Shown here: positions 52,274-60,342 of the stretch, in pieces
Layout: each line of letters begins with the position of its first letter
Numbering within the stretch: the stretch's first letter is position 1
Origin: Acidimicrobiales bacterium mtb01
GTDB taxonomy: Bacteria; Actinomycetota; Acidimicrobiia; Acidimicrobiales; Ilumatobacteraceae
NCBI GenBank assembly: GCA_004379135.1
Contig: NBNI01000007.1
Location: 228,501 to 292,500 of the forward strand
Direction: 5' to 3'
Length of the DNA: 64,000 bases
Position numbers and translations under genes: made by a program
Notes under the pieces: generated by a model
Told to the model about the DNA's origin: nothing
Databases searched by the model: none
The model's input: only the letters and a program-made list of their open reading frames with translations

Positions 52274-54616
52274 ATGAAGATCGTCCACTCCTGGCTCCGT
52301 GAACTGGCTCCGCTGCCCGACGACGTCGACGCCATCGCCCACACGCTGTCCGACGTCGGCCTCGCCGTCGAGAGCGTCGATCGCGTGGGCGCCACGGTGG
52401 CCGGTGTCATCACGGCGCGCGTGATCCGCACCGAGCGCCATCCCGATGCGGCCAAGGTTCATCGCGTGTTCCTCGACATCGGCGACGGAACCGAGCACCA
52501 CGTGTGGTGCGGTGCGTTCAACATGCAACCCGGCGACGTGATCCCGTGGGCGACGCCGGGTACGTCGATGCCCGATGGCCGACTCATCGAGACCAAGCCG
52601 ATCGTCGGCATCCAGAGCGACGGCATGTGCTGCTCGTCGCGCGAGTTGGGCCTCGGCGACGACCACAGCGGAATCCTCATCCTCGACCCGGACACGCCGC
52701 TCGGAGTTCCGTACGGACGGGCCCTCGGCCTGGCCGAGGAGATCGTGTACGACCTCGACGTGCTGCGCAATCGGCCCGACGCCTACGGGCACGTGGGCGT
52801 CGCGCGCGATCTGGCCGCACGGTTCGAAGTTCCCTTCCGCCAGCCTTCCGGCGCGGTCGCCGCGACCGGACCGACCCGATCGGCGACGGTCGAGATCGTG
52901 GCCGGCGATCGCTGCCCGCGATTCACCACCGTCGTCATCTCGGGCATCCGCGTGGCCGAATCGCCCGACTGGATGAAGAGCCGTCTGGCCGCCGCCGGCA
53001 TGCGCCCCATCAACAACGTTGTCGACGTGAGCAACTACGTGATGCTCGAGACCAACCAGCCCAATCACGCCTACGACTTCGACACCTTGGGCGGGGGAGG
53101 CTTCCGTATCCGCGTCGCGGGCGACGGCGAGGCGATGACCACTCTCGATGGTGTCGAGCGCACCCTCACCGCCGACGATCTGCTGATCTGCGATGCGACC
53201 GACCGCCCCATCGGTATCGCCGGCATCATGGGCGGTCAGAACACCGAGATCGGTCCCGATACCACAACCGTGGCCCTCGAGACCGCGTACTTCGAGGTGC
53301 CGGGCATCATGAAGTCGGTGCAGCGACTCGGTCTGCGCACCGAAGCGTCGGCCCGCTTCGAGCGCGGTGTCGATCCGCTCGGTATCGATACGTCGATCGC
53401 CCGTTTCGTCGAGTTGCTGCGCCTCACCTGTCCCGATCTCGTCGTGCACGAGGGATACGTCGACGCGCGCACACCGTCGATGCCGAATCCGGTCGCCATC
53501 ACGGTCCGACCCGAGCGAGTCGGCGCGCTGTTGGGCCGGCCGTTCACCGCGGCCGAGATCTCCGCGTTGATCGAACCCATCGGATTCGCCTGTCGGGCCG
53601 ACGGTTCGACTCTCTCGGTGTCGGTTCCGTCCTGGCGTCCCGATTGCACGCTCGAAATCGACATCGTGGAAGAAGTGGCTCGGCTGTTCGGCTACGACAA
53701 GTTGGGCAAGACCGTCCCGAAGTCGACCCTGGCCGGTGGGCTCTCACCGGTTCAGCAACGCCGACGCCGGGTGCGCGACGTCCTCCTCGGCCTGGGCCTC
53801 GACGAAGCGATGCCGCATCCGTTCCTGACCGATGGCGACCTCTCGCGGGCCGGACTTTCGGCTGATGCGGTTCGTCTGGTCAACCCGTTGGTGGTCGGCG
53901 ACGACGTTCTTCGAACCTCGTTGCGTCCTGGTTTGTTGAAGGCGGTCGCGTTCAACGAATCGCATCGCCGAAGCGGTGTCGGTTTCTTCGAGATCGGCCA
54001 CGTGTATCCGCCGAGCGATACCGAACTGCCAGCCGAGTACGAGGCGCTGTGCGTGATCATCGCCGGGGCCGATGCGCCACGGGCGATCGCGGTGTGGCGC
54101 GAGTTGGTGTCGGCCATGGGCTGGGGAGCGCGCCTCGACCAGTCGAAGGTGCCGGCGGGTCTGCATCCCACGCGTTCGGCCACGCTGTCGGCCGGGCGCG
54201 ACGTGGTCGGAGCGGTGGGGGAGATCCATCCCGACGTGCTCGACGCGTACGAGGTCAGTGAGCGGGTCGCGGTGCTCGAACTGAATCTCTCTGTGCTGCT
54301 GGCGACCGAGCCCAAGGTGGCGCAGTGGAAGGCGACATCGCGCTTCCCGTCGACCGATTTCGACCTGGCCTTCAACGTCCCGGGCGACGTGAGTGCCGAG
54401 AAGGTCGACAAGGCGCTGCGGCAGGCGGCCGGATCGCTCCTCGTGTCGCTCGATTTGTTCGATGTGTACCGGGCGTTGCCCGGCGATCAGGCGCGCAGTC
54501 TGGCCTACCGACTCCGTTTGCAAGCAAACGACCGCACGCTCACCGATTCCGATGTAGCGGGCATTCGAGACAAGTGCATCGCGGCTGTCGGCAAGCTCGG
54601 CGCTCAGCTCCGCTGA
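52274..54616 (+). CDS. pheT: phenylalanyl-tRNA synthetase beta subunit
   Basis: A 780-residue subunit with editing activity. Domains in order: N-terminal and tRNA-binding (OB) region with RHPDAAKVHRVFLDIGDG near residue 55; B3/B4 editing domain from about 210 (MRPINNVVDVSNYVMLETNQ near 243); B5 domain near 405; the catalytic-like core from about 485 (RRRVRDVLLGLGLDEAM); and the C-terminal anticodon-binding ferredoxin fold from about 690 (SRFPSTDFDLAFNV). The stop codon directly abuts the left terminal repeat of the nuclease cassette. Confidence 0.95.
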   Translation: MKIVHSWLRELAPLPDDVDAIAHTLSDVGLAVESVDRVGATVAGVITARVIRTERHPDAAKVHRVFLDIGDGTEHHVWCGAFNMQPGDVIPWATPGTSMPDGRLIETKPIVGIQSDGMCCSSRELGLGDDHSGILILDPDTPLGVPYGRALGLAEEIVYDLDVLRNRPDAYGHVGVARDLAARFEVPFRQPSGAVAATGPTRSATVEIVAGDRCPRFTTVVISGIRVAESPDWMKSRLAAAGMRPINNVVDVSNYVMLETNQPNHAYDFDTLGGGGFRIRVAGDGEAMTTLDGVERTLTADDLLICDATDRPIGIAGIMGGQNTEIGPDTTTVALETAYFEVPGIMKSVQRLGLRTEASARFERGVDPLGIDTSIARFVELLRLTCPDLVVHEGYVDARTPSMPNPVAITVRPERVGALLGRPFTAAEISALIEPIGFACRADGSTLSVSVPSWRPDCTLEIDIVEEVARLFGYDKLGKTVPKSTLAGGLSPVQQRRRRVRDVLLGLGLDEAMPHPFLTDGDLSRAGLSADAVRLVNPLVVGDDVLRTSLRPGLLKAVAFNESHRRSGVGFFEIGHVYPPSDTELPAEYEALCVIIAGADAPRAIAVWRELVSAMGWGARLDQSKVPAGLHPTRSATLSAGRDVVGAVGEIHPDVLDAYEVSERVAVLELNLSVLLATEPKVAQWKATSRFPSTDFDLAFNVPGDVSAEKVDKALRQAAGSLLVSLDLFDVYRALPGDQARSLAYRLRLQANDRTLTDSDVAGIRDKCIAAVGKLGAQLR

Positions 54617-54635
54617 CTTGGTGCTTCTGGTGGCA
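54617..54635 (+). repeat. left 19-bp terminal inverted repeat
   Basis: CTTGGTGCTTCTGGTGGCA, an exact inverse match to 55666-55684. It starts immediately after the pheT TGA (54614-54616). Confidence 0.9.
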
Positions 54636-54668
54636 AGAATGTCATGAGAACGGTGTCTTTTTGCCACC
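54628..54668. repeat. left-end palindrome (inner copy of the repeat core)
   Basis: TGGTGGCAA (54628-54636) and TTGCCACCA (54660-54668) are perfect 9-bp inverted copies with 23 bases between. The nuclease gene's stop codon (complement of 54642-54644) lies in the loop, so the structure could also end its transcript or serve as a protein-binding site. Confidence 0.8.
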
Positions 54669-55580
54669 AATTTGGAGGACCCCGCGCGTGGCAAAGGCGC
54701 GTTCGAGTTCGCTGACGACGTGGCGCGGACGTCGGGTGATCTCTCCCCACGTGAAGTGGAGGACGATCCAGCCGTTGGCTTGAAGGTACGAGTCTCGTCG
54801 TGCGGCGCGTTCGAAATACGTCGCGGAGTCGACTTTGCCCCAACCGTCGCATTCGAGAACGATGCGCTCATCCACCCACGCGAAGTCGGTTCGAAAGGGG
54901 CCGATCTCCCACTGGGTCTCGTAGTGCGTGAAGGGTGTGTCGTGGAGCAACGTCTGCATGCGCAACTCGAGAACTGATTCGGCCACCTTGTTCGTGTAGG
55001 GCCAATTGCGCAGGATCTGACGAACGGGTCCGATGCCCGCCCGACCTCGTCGTGAGTGCTGTGCGACGGCGGCGAAGAGCTTGTCCCGCGTCACGTGTCC
55101 GGCGAGGAGCATGCGTTCGATCACCGTCTGAATACGGTCCGGTGCCACGGCGGCAACGTCAAGAATCGTGCGAGTCGGAATGGTGACCCGAACATTCTGC
55201 CGCCGGACGGGTGAAAGATTGTGCTGATCGCGTGGGCTGTGGAAGACGATCCCTTCGATCTTCTTGCGGTGATGACGACCTCCGATGGTGATGTCGATCG
55301 GATCATCGTCCGCATGGTCCCAGGCGCCCCAGAGCCAAGCGGCCGTCCGATGCGTGACAACTCCCTTGCCTCCCCACGCGAGTGTCGCCGCCGACGCAAC
55401 TTGAAGGCGAGAGCGAGATTCGGCGATGAGCGCGTACGAATCTCCGACCGACGGCACCAGGATTCCATTGCGTTGAAGTGAGGCTGCACGACTGCGTGGA
55501 ATCCCAAGAGCAGAGAGTTGGTGTCGGCCGATTGCTCCGTGCTGCCGATGGGCTAGTTCGTGGAGTTTTGCGAGATCCAT
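54642..55580 (-). CDS. AbiEi-antitoxin-domain / DUF559 (Vsr-like) nuclease-like protein
   Basis: A 312-residue two-part protein. Residues 1-60 resemble the AbiEi winged-helix antitoxin N-terminus (HRQHGAIGRHQLSALGIPRS), and 70-180 match the middle AbiEi region (VVTHRTAAWLWG, IPTRTILDVAAVAPDRIQ). Residues 200-300 are a DUF559 domain of the PD-(D/E)XK/Vsr-like fold, with putative catalytic D232 (FRTDFAW), E243 and D245 (VLECDGWG) and the closing NGWIVLHFTW all kept. No AbiEii toxin gene is adjacent. AGGAG directly abuts the ATG, an unusual spacing. It may be a DNA nuclease, a solitary defence gene or a mobile-element enzyme. Confidence 0.8.
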   Translation of the reverse strand: MDLAKLHELAHRQHGAIGRHQLSALGIPRSRAASLQRNGILVPSVGDSYALIAESRSRLQVASAATLAWGGKGVVTHRTAAWLWGAWDHADDDPIDITIGGRHHRKKIEGIVFHSPRDQHNLSPVRRQNVRVTIPTRTILDVAAVAPDRIQTVIERMLLAGHVTRDKLFAAVAQHSRRGRAGIGPVRQILRNWPYTNKVAESVLELRMQTLLHDTPFTHYETQWEIGPFRTDFAWVDERIVLECDGWGKVDSATYFERAARRDSYLQANGWIVLHFTWGEITRRPRHVVSELERAFATRGVLQIGGKKTPFS

Positions 55581-55630
55581 CTCCTAATGCGGGCCGTAGC
55601 GCCGATCCGGGGGCGACGAGGTGTGACGAA

Positions 55631-55674
55631 CTGGTGGCAGATGAGTTTGAAGTAGATGTCAGTAGTGCCACCAG
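55631..55674. repeat. right-end palindrome (inner copy of the repeat core)
   Basis: CTGGTGGCA (55631-55639) and TGCCACCAG (55666-55674) are perfect 9-bp inverted copies with 26 bases between, mirroring the left end. The 50 bases between this structure and the nuclease start (55581-55630) would hold its promoter; no strong consensus is visible. Confidence 0.8.
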
Positions 55675-55684
55675 AAGCACCAAG
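55666..55684 (-). repeat. right 19-bp terminal inverted repeat
   Basis: TGCCACCAGAAGCACCAAG, the exact complement of the left repeat at 54617-54635. It ends seven bases before the yqgE stop codon. Confidence 0.9.
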
Positions 55685-55691
55685 GGGTGGT

Positions 55692-56285
55692 TCAGTTGGT
55701 GGTGAGGTCCTTCGGAATGGAGGCCAACCACGACACGCGCCCGGGCTGACGGCCCAGCACCTCGGCCCACAAGTCGTCGGGATTCTCCGTGAACACGTCG
55801 TCCACCTTCGACGGCACGACGATCCATGCACCCAACTCCAGCTCGCCGTCGAGTTGCTGCGCACTCCATCCCGAGTAGCCGTGGAAGATGCGCATCGTGG
55901 TCGGCCGCGGGTCGAGGAACGCCGGATCCATCTCGAGGTCGACCGGCTCGACGCTCACGTCACCCGAGGGGAGTCGCACCTTGCCCAGCGCGATCAATGC
56001 GTTGGCTTCCACCGGACCACCGGTGAACAACTCGCGCGGCGGGGCCACCAGTTCGGCCCAGGTATCGAGCTCCACGTCGAGGTCGTCCGAGCGTCGGTTG
56101 AGCACGACCCCGATGGCGCCACCCTCGTTGTGCTCGAGCATGAACACGACTGTCCGGTCGAAGTTCGGGTCGCCCAGCGGGGGAGCGGCCACCAGCAGTC
56201 GACCCTTCGTGCTGGGCAGGGGAAAGCCGAAGGCCTGGGCCATGACCCATGTTCGCAGGGTTCCCCGGTCGAACCCAGCCACCAT
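55692..56285 (-). CDS. YqgE/AlgH family protein (UPF0301)
   Basis: A 197-residue protein of the AlgH family. KGRLLVAAPPLGDPNFDRTV near residue 26, FMLEHNEGGAIGVVLNRRSD, and LFTGGPVEANAL near 88 are the family blocks, with FHGYSGWSAQQLDGEL near 135. A start at the internal ATG (complement of 56241-56243) would give 183 residues, closer to the usual length; the longer start at 56285 is reported because it is the first and lies beside the divergent promoter. Function is unknown; the family has been linked to alginate regulation and proteostasis. It diverges from argC across the ArgR operator. Confidence 0.88.
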   Translation of the reverse strand: MVAGFDRGTLRTWVMAQAFGFPLPSTKGRLLVAAPPLGDPNFDRTVVFMLEHNEGGAIGVVLNRRSDDLDVELDTWAELVAPPRELFTGGPVEANALIALGKVRLPSGDVSVEPVDLEMDPAFLDPRPTTMRIFHGYSGWSAQQLDGELELGAWIVVPSKVDDVFTENPDDLWAEVLGRQPGRVSWLASIPKDLTTN

Positions 56286-56288
56286 TCG

Positions 56289-56325
56289 TTGTATCTCTAT
56301 TCAGAAGTCCGTATGATCATTCATC
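56289..56325 (+). promoter_or_regulatory. argC promoter overlapped by ArgR-type operator
   Basis: TTGTAT (56289-56294), a 17-base spacer and TATGAT (56312-56317) make a good promoter whose start point falls at or next to the argC GTG (56326), so the transcript is probably leaderless. GTATGATCATTCAT (56311-56324) covers the -10 and is identical to the carA operator core (33158-33171). A weaker copy, TATCTCTATTCAG (56292-56304), lies 20 bp upstream, as expected for paired ArgR boxes. Confidence 0.78.
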
Positions 56326-57360
56326 GTGACCACGACACCCCGCACCGCCGCGATCCTGGGCGCCTCCGGTTACACCGGGGCCGAGTTGATGCGTCTCCTG
56401 GCCGGCCATCCGAACCTGCGCCTGGTCCTCGCCTCGGGCGACACTCAGGCCGGAACCAAGGTCGCATCGTTGTACCCGAGCCTGGCCGCGCATCATCCCG
56501 ATCTCGTCTTCGCCGAGAACGATCCGACGGCGTGTCACGGCGTCGACGTGGTGTTCTTGGGCCTGCCGCACGAAGCCAGTCTCGAACTCGCCCCGCAACT
56601 CGTGGGCAAGGTCGGTTGCGTGGTCGACCTTTCCGCTGCGTATCGGTTGAAGGACGCGTCGTCGTACCCCGCCTACTACGGCTTCACCCACGACCAGCCG
56701 TCGTTGCTGGCCGACGCGGTCTACGGACTTCCTGAGCGTCATCGCGCCGCGCTTGCCGGTGCAGAGTTGGTGGCCACGCCCGGTTGCTACGTCACGGCGG
56801 CCACGCTCGCGATGGCGCCGCTCGTCGATGCGGGTCTCGTCGACACATCGTCCGTCATCGTCGACGCGGCCAGTGGAGTGTCGGGAGCAGGGCGCGCACC
56901 CAAGCACACCAATCTCTTCTGCACCGTCGACGAAGACATGAATGCTTACGGCCTCCTCGATCACCGTCACACACCCGAGATGCAGGAGCAGATCGGGGCA
57001 ACCGTTTTGTTCACGCCGCATCTCGTTCCCATGAACCGGGGGATCCTGGCCACGTGCTACGCGCGACCGGCCAGTGGCCGGACGCTGTCCACCGACTCGT
57101 TGCTCGATGCATTGCGGTCGGCCTACGCCGACGAACCGTTCGTGGTCGTGCGGAGCGAATCGCCGTCCACCAAGGCCACATTGGGTTCGAACGCGGTGCA
57201 CATCACGGCGCGGTACGACCAGCGCACCGGACACGCGATCGTCATCAGCGCGCTCGACAACCTCTGCAAGGGTGCGTCGGGCGGTGCGATCCAGGCGGCC
57301 AACGTGGCTCTCGGTCTCGAAGAAACCGCTGGCCTCTCGGCAGTGGGTGTGTATCCGTGA
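56326..57360 (+). CDS. argC: N-acetyl-gamma-glutamyl-phosphate reductase
   Basis: A 344-residue NADPH enzyme of arginine synthesis. The Rossmann loop is AILGASGYTGAELMRLL near residue 9, and the catalytic Cys154 is in VATPGCYVTAATLA. TPHLVPMNRGILATCYAR near 226 and ALDNLCKGASGGAIQAANV near 307 are further signatures. GTG 56326 has no room for a ribosome site because the operator and -10 run up to it. First gene of the arg operon; overlaps argB by 4 bases. Confidence 0.96.
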   Translation: MTTTPRTAAILGASGYTGAELMRLLAGHPNLRLVLASGDTQAGTKVASLYPSLAAHHPDLVFAENDPTACHGVDVVFLGLPHEASLELAPQLVGKVGCVVDLSAAYRLKDASSYPAYYGFTHDQPSLLADAVYGLPERHRAALAGAELVATPGCYVTAATLAMAPLVDAGLVDTSSVIVDAASGVSGAGRAPKHTNLFCTVDEDMNAYGLLDHRHTPEMQEQIGATVLFTPHLVPMNRGILATCYARPASGRTLSTDSLLDALRSAYADEPFVVVRSESPSTKATLGSNAVHITARYDQRTGHAIVISALDNLCKGASGGAIQAANVALGLEETAGLSAVGVYP

Positions 57361-58250
57361 GCAACGTCGATCATCAACTCCGCGCTTCGGTGCTCATCGA
57401 GGCCCTCCCGTACATCCGGCGTTTCGCCGACAAGATCGTGGTGGTGAAGTACGGCGGAAACGCTCTGGCCGGCGCCAGCGACGACGACGCTCTCGCGCTC
57501 TTCGCCCAGGACATCGTCCTCATGCGTCTCGTCGGGTTGAAGCCGGTGGTCGTCCACGGTGGTGGACCGCAGATCAGCGACCTCATGAAGCGCCTCGGCA
57601 AGACCACCGAGTTCAAGAACGGGCTGCGCGTCACCGACGCCGAGACGGTCGACATCGCTCGGATGGTGCTGATCGGCCAGGTCAACCCGCAGATCGTGTC
57701 GGCCATCAACGTGTACGGGGACTACGCCGTCGGGATCAGCGGTGAGGACGCCTCGCTCATCACGGCGTCGCCGCGCGACCCCGAACTGGGCTTCGTGGGC
57801 GATGTCACTGCCATCAACCCGGGGATCATCAATCGGCTGCTCGCCGATGAATTCATTCCGGTGATCGCAACCATCGGAACCGACGCGGAGGGGCAGGCGT
57901 ACAACATCAACGCCGACACCGTGGCCGGGGCCATCGCCGAGTCACTGGGCGCCGAGAAGCTCGTCTATCTCACCGACATCGAGGGACTGCGTCGCGACGT
58001 CGACGACGCGGGCAGTCTCATTCGGCAGACGACCCCCGACGAACTCGACGCGCTCATGGCCGACGGAACCATCGCCGGCGGCATGATCCCCAAGGTCGAG
58101 AGTTGCGTGCACGCGGTGCGCAACGGCGTGAAGCGGGCGCACATCCTCGACGGGCGGGTGGCGCACGTGCTGCTGCTCGAACTGTTCACCGACGCCGGCA
58201 TCGGCACGATGGTCGAGCGCACCCGTCATCTGAGCGGAGGTCAATCATGA
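57357..58250 (+). CDS. argB: N-acetylglutamate kinase
   Basis: A 297-residue amino-acid kinase. IVVVKYGGNALAGAS near residue 27 and VVVHGGGPQISDLMKRLGK near 63 bind ATP and substrate. FKNGLRVTDAETVDIARMVL, YNINADTVAGAIAESLGAEK and GGMIPKVESCVHAV are all typical. The N-terminal helix (about 1-20) is the extra helix of arginine-sensitive hexameric enzymes, so feedback inhibition is likely. It follows argC directly; argJ, usual at this point in actinobacteria, is absent. Confidence 0.96.
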   Translation: MSNVDHQLRASVLIEALPYIRRFADKIVVVKYGGNALAGASDDDALALFAQDIVLMRLVGLKPVVVHGGGPQISDLMKRLGKTTEFKNGLRVTDAETVDIARMVLIGQVNPQIVSAINVYGDYAVGISGEDASLITASPRDPELGFVGDVTAINPGIINRLLADEFIPVIATIGTDAEGQAYNINADTVAGAIAESLGAEKLVYLTDIEGLRRDVDDAGSLIRQTTPDELDALMADGTIAGGMIPKVESCVHAVRNGVKRAHILDGRVAHVLLLELFTDAGIGTMVERTRHLSGGQS

Positions 58251-59449
58251 GCGCCCACGCGTTCTCCACGGCCGGACACGATCACTGTCCCTTCATGCCG
58301 GTGTTCGGTGCGCCGAGCGTGATGTTCGAACGCGGGTCCGGAACCGAGCTCTGGGACGTGAACGGCAAGCGTTATCTCGACTTCTTGTCGGGCATCGCCG
58401 TCGTCTCGCTGGGTCACTGCAATCCGGCGGTGTCGGATGCCGTCACCAAGCAGATCAACACGCTCTCGCACGTGAGCAATTTCTTCGCCAATCCGGCGGC
58501 CACCAAGGCGGCCACCGACATCAATCGGTTGCTGCACGAGGCGAGTGGCCAATGGGGTCAGGTCTTCTTGTGCAACAGTGGCGCCGAAGCCAACGAGGTG
58601 GCCATCAAGTTGGCCCGCAAGTTCGGCGGCCGGGGCCGTTACGGAGTGGTCAGCGCGTTGGGCAGTTTCCACGGGCGCACGCTCGCGGCGCTGGCGGCCA
58701 CCGGGCAGCCGGCCAAGCACGAGCCGTTCCAGCCCATGCCCGAAGGGTTCCGTCACGTCCCGTACGCCGATCTGGGTGCGCTCGAGGCCGCCATCGATCC
58801 GAGTGTCGCCGCGGTGCTCATCGAAACCGTTCAGGGCGAAGGTGGAGTCATTCCGGCGACGGCCGAATATCTGCAGGGCATCCGGCGGTTGTGCGACGAG
58901 CGCGGTCTCCTCATGATGGTCGACGAGGTGCAGACCGGCGTCGCCCGCACCGGCCAATGGTTCGGCTTCCAGCACGCCGGAATCGCCCCCGATGTCGTCA
59001 CCATGGCCAAGGGCATCGGCAACGGATTCCCGGTCGGTGCGGCCTGGGCGCGGCGCGATGTCGCCGCGGTGTTCCAACCCGGCGACCACGGGTCCACATA
59101 CAGCGGAACGGCCATCGCCGGTGCCGCGGTGTCGGCGGTCATTGCCGAGATGCGCCGCATCGATGCGCCCGCGTTGGCCCGCGAGAAGGGCGAGTACTTC
59201 GCGCAGAAGCTGAGCGCGGTCGACGGTGTGAAGGCCGTGCGCGGACAAGGCCTCCTGCGGGCGGCCGAACTCGGTGCCGGACGCGATGCCAAGACCGTCT
59301 TCACGGCTCTGCTCGATCGCGGGCTCGTCACCAACGCGGTCAACGCGACATCGTTGCGACTGGCTCCGCCCATCACCACGTCGCTCGAGCAGTTCGACGA
59401 GGCGACCGCCCTCATCGCCGGCGTTCTCGCGGAAGGAGTCGGACTGTGA
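58247..59449 (+). CDS. argD: acetylornithine aminotransferase
   Basis: A 400-residue class III PLP aminotransferase. The PLP lysine is K255 in VTMAKGIGNGFPVGA; VFLCNSGAEANEVAIKLARK near residue 105, SFHGRTLAALAATGQ near 142, and MMVDEVQTGVARTG near 223 are the family blocks. It converts N-acetylglutamate semialdehyde to N-acetylornithine. GGAGG (58235-58239) precedes the ATG, which overlaps the argB stop by 4 bases. Ends overlapping argF. Confidence 0.95.
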   Translation: MSAHAFSTAGHDHCPFMPVFGAPSVMFERGSGTELWDVNGKRYLDFLSGIAVVSLGHCNPAVSDAVTKQINTLSHVSNFFANPAATKAATDINRLLHEASGQWGQVFLCNSGAEANEVAIKLARKFGGRGRYGVVSALGSFHGRTLAALAATGQPAKHEPFQPMPEGFRHVPYADLGALEAAIDPSVAAVLIETVQGEGGVIPATAEYLQGIRRLCDERGLLMMVDEVQTGVARTGQWFGFQHAGIAPDVVTMAKGIGNGFPVGAAWARRDVAAVFQPGDHGSTYSGTAIAGAAVSAVIAEMRRIDAPALAREKGEYFAQKLSAVDGVKAVRGQGLLRAAELGAGRDAKTVFTALLDRGLVTNAVNATSLRLAPPITTSLEQFDEATALIAGVLAEGVGL

Positions 59450-60342
59450 ATCTCCTGAACATCACCGATCTCGGACCCGACGGCGTGCGCAAGGTGCTGA
59501 AACTGTCGCGGCGCCCCATCAAGAAATTGGCCAAACCCCTGAAGGGCCAAGGGGTCGCGCTCATCTTCGAGAAGCCGTCCAATCGGACGCGGCACAGCAT
59601 GGAAGTCGCGGTCGTGCAGTTGGGCGGACATCCCGTGTACACGCGCGGCGAAGAAGTTGGTTTCGACGTGAGGGAGCCGGTGGAGGACATCGGTCGGATC
59701 ATGGCCGGCTACCACGCGATCATCGCTGCCCGCGTCTTCCAGCACTCGGTGTGCGATCGGTTGGCCGCCGTCTCGTCGGTGCCCGTCGTCAACATGCTGT
59801 CCGATCACTCGCATCCGTTGCAGGGTCTGGCCGACGCGCTCACCATGGTCGACGAATTCGGCAGCCTCGAAGGGCGCACGGTGGCGTGGGTGGGCGACTA
59901 CAACAACGTCGCGCGCTCGCTCGGCGAAGTGTGCGCGTACCTCGGTGCGCATCTCCGATTCGGCTGTCCGACCGGATACGACGCGCCGGCCGACGAACTC
60001 GCCCGCTTCGAAGCCCTCGGTGCCAAGTCGGTGTTCCAGTCGAGCGATCCCGCGGCCGCGGTCGAGGGTGCGCACGCCGTCCACACCGACACCTGGGTGT
60101 CGATGGGTCAGGAGACCGAGAAGGCCGAACGACTGAAGATCTTCGGTGCGTACGGCGTGACCGGCGAACTGATGGCCCGGGCCGATTCCGACGCGATCTT
60201 CATGCACTGTCTGCCGGCCTATCGCGGCTACGAAGTCGCGGCCGACGTCATCGACGGCCGGGCCAGTCGGGTGATCGAGCAAGGACACAACCGTTTGCAT
60301 TCGGCGCGCGGAGCGCTGGCCTATCTCATGGGGGTGCGGTGA
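59446..60342 (+). CDS. argF: ornithine carbamoyltransferase
   Basis: A 298-residue enzyme making citrulline from ornithine and carbamoyl phosphate. The carbamoyl-phosphate motif is FEKPSNRTRHSME near residue 42, and the ornithine signature HCLPAYRGYE is near 247. The segment that usually reads HPCQ or HPTQ is HPLQ here (DHSHPLQGLAD near 122). WVGDYNNVARSL near 149 is normal. The product call is supported by operon context and HCLPA. Carbamoyl phosphate would come from CarAB, whose operator matches this operon's. Confidence 0.94.
   Translation: MNLLNITDLGPDGVRKVLKLSRRPIKKLAKPLKGQGVALIFEKPSNRTRHSMEVAVVQLGGHPVYTRGEEVGFDVREPVEDIGRIMAGYHAIIAARVFQHSVCDRLAAVSSVPVVNMLSDHSHPLQGLADALTMVDEFGSLEGRTVAWVGDYNNVARSLGEVCAYLGAHLRFGCPTGYDAPADELARFEALGAKSVFQSSDPAAAVEGAHAVHTDTWVSMGQETEKAERLKIFGAYGVTGELMARADSDAIFMHCLPAYRGYEVAADVIDGRASRVIEQGHNRLHSARGALAYLMGVR

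Larger units (their letters stand above)
54617..55684. mobile_element. inverted-repeat-bounded single-gene cassette carrying an AbiEi/DUF559 nuclease-like gene
   Basis: The 1068-bp segment is bounded by perfect 19-bp inverted repeats, CTTGGTGCTTCTGGTGGCA (54617-54635) and its complement (55666-55684). The left repeat begins at the base after the pheT stop and the right one ends seven bases before the yqgE stop, so the segment fills the space between two convergent genes. Each end also holds an inner, inverted copy of the core TGGTGGCA, making each end a palindrome of about 41-44 bp. The interior looks less G+C-rich than its neighbours. No transposase and no clear target duplication are seen. 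The mobility claim is inference. Confidence 0.6.

Noticed and set aside
54642..55580. Complete AbiE toxin-antitoxin pair
   Set aside because: Only the AbiEi-like part is present, fused to a DUF559 domain; the adjacent genes are pheT and yqgE, and there is no AbiEii-type nucleotidyltransferase.
54600..55700. Target-site duplication flanking the cassette
   Set aside because: The bases outside the two 19-bp repeats (ending GCTGA on the left, starting GGGTGG on the right) do not match, so no duplication can be claimed.
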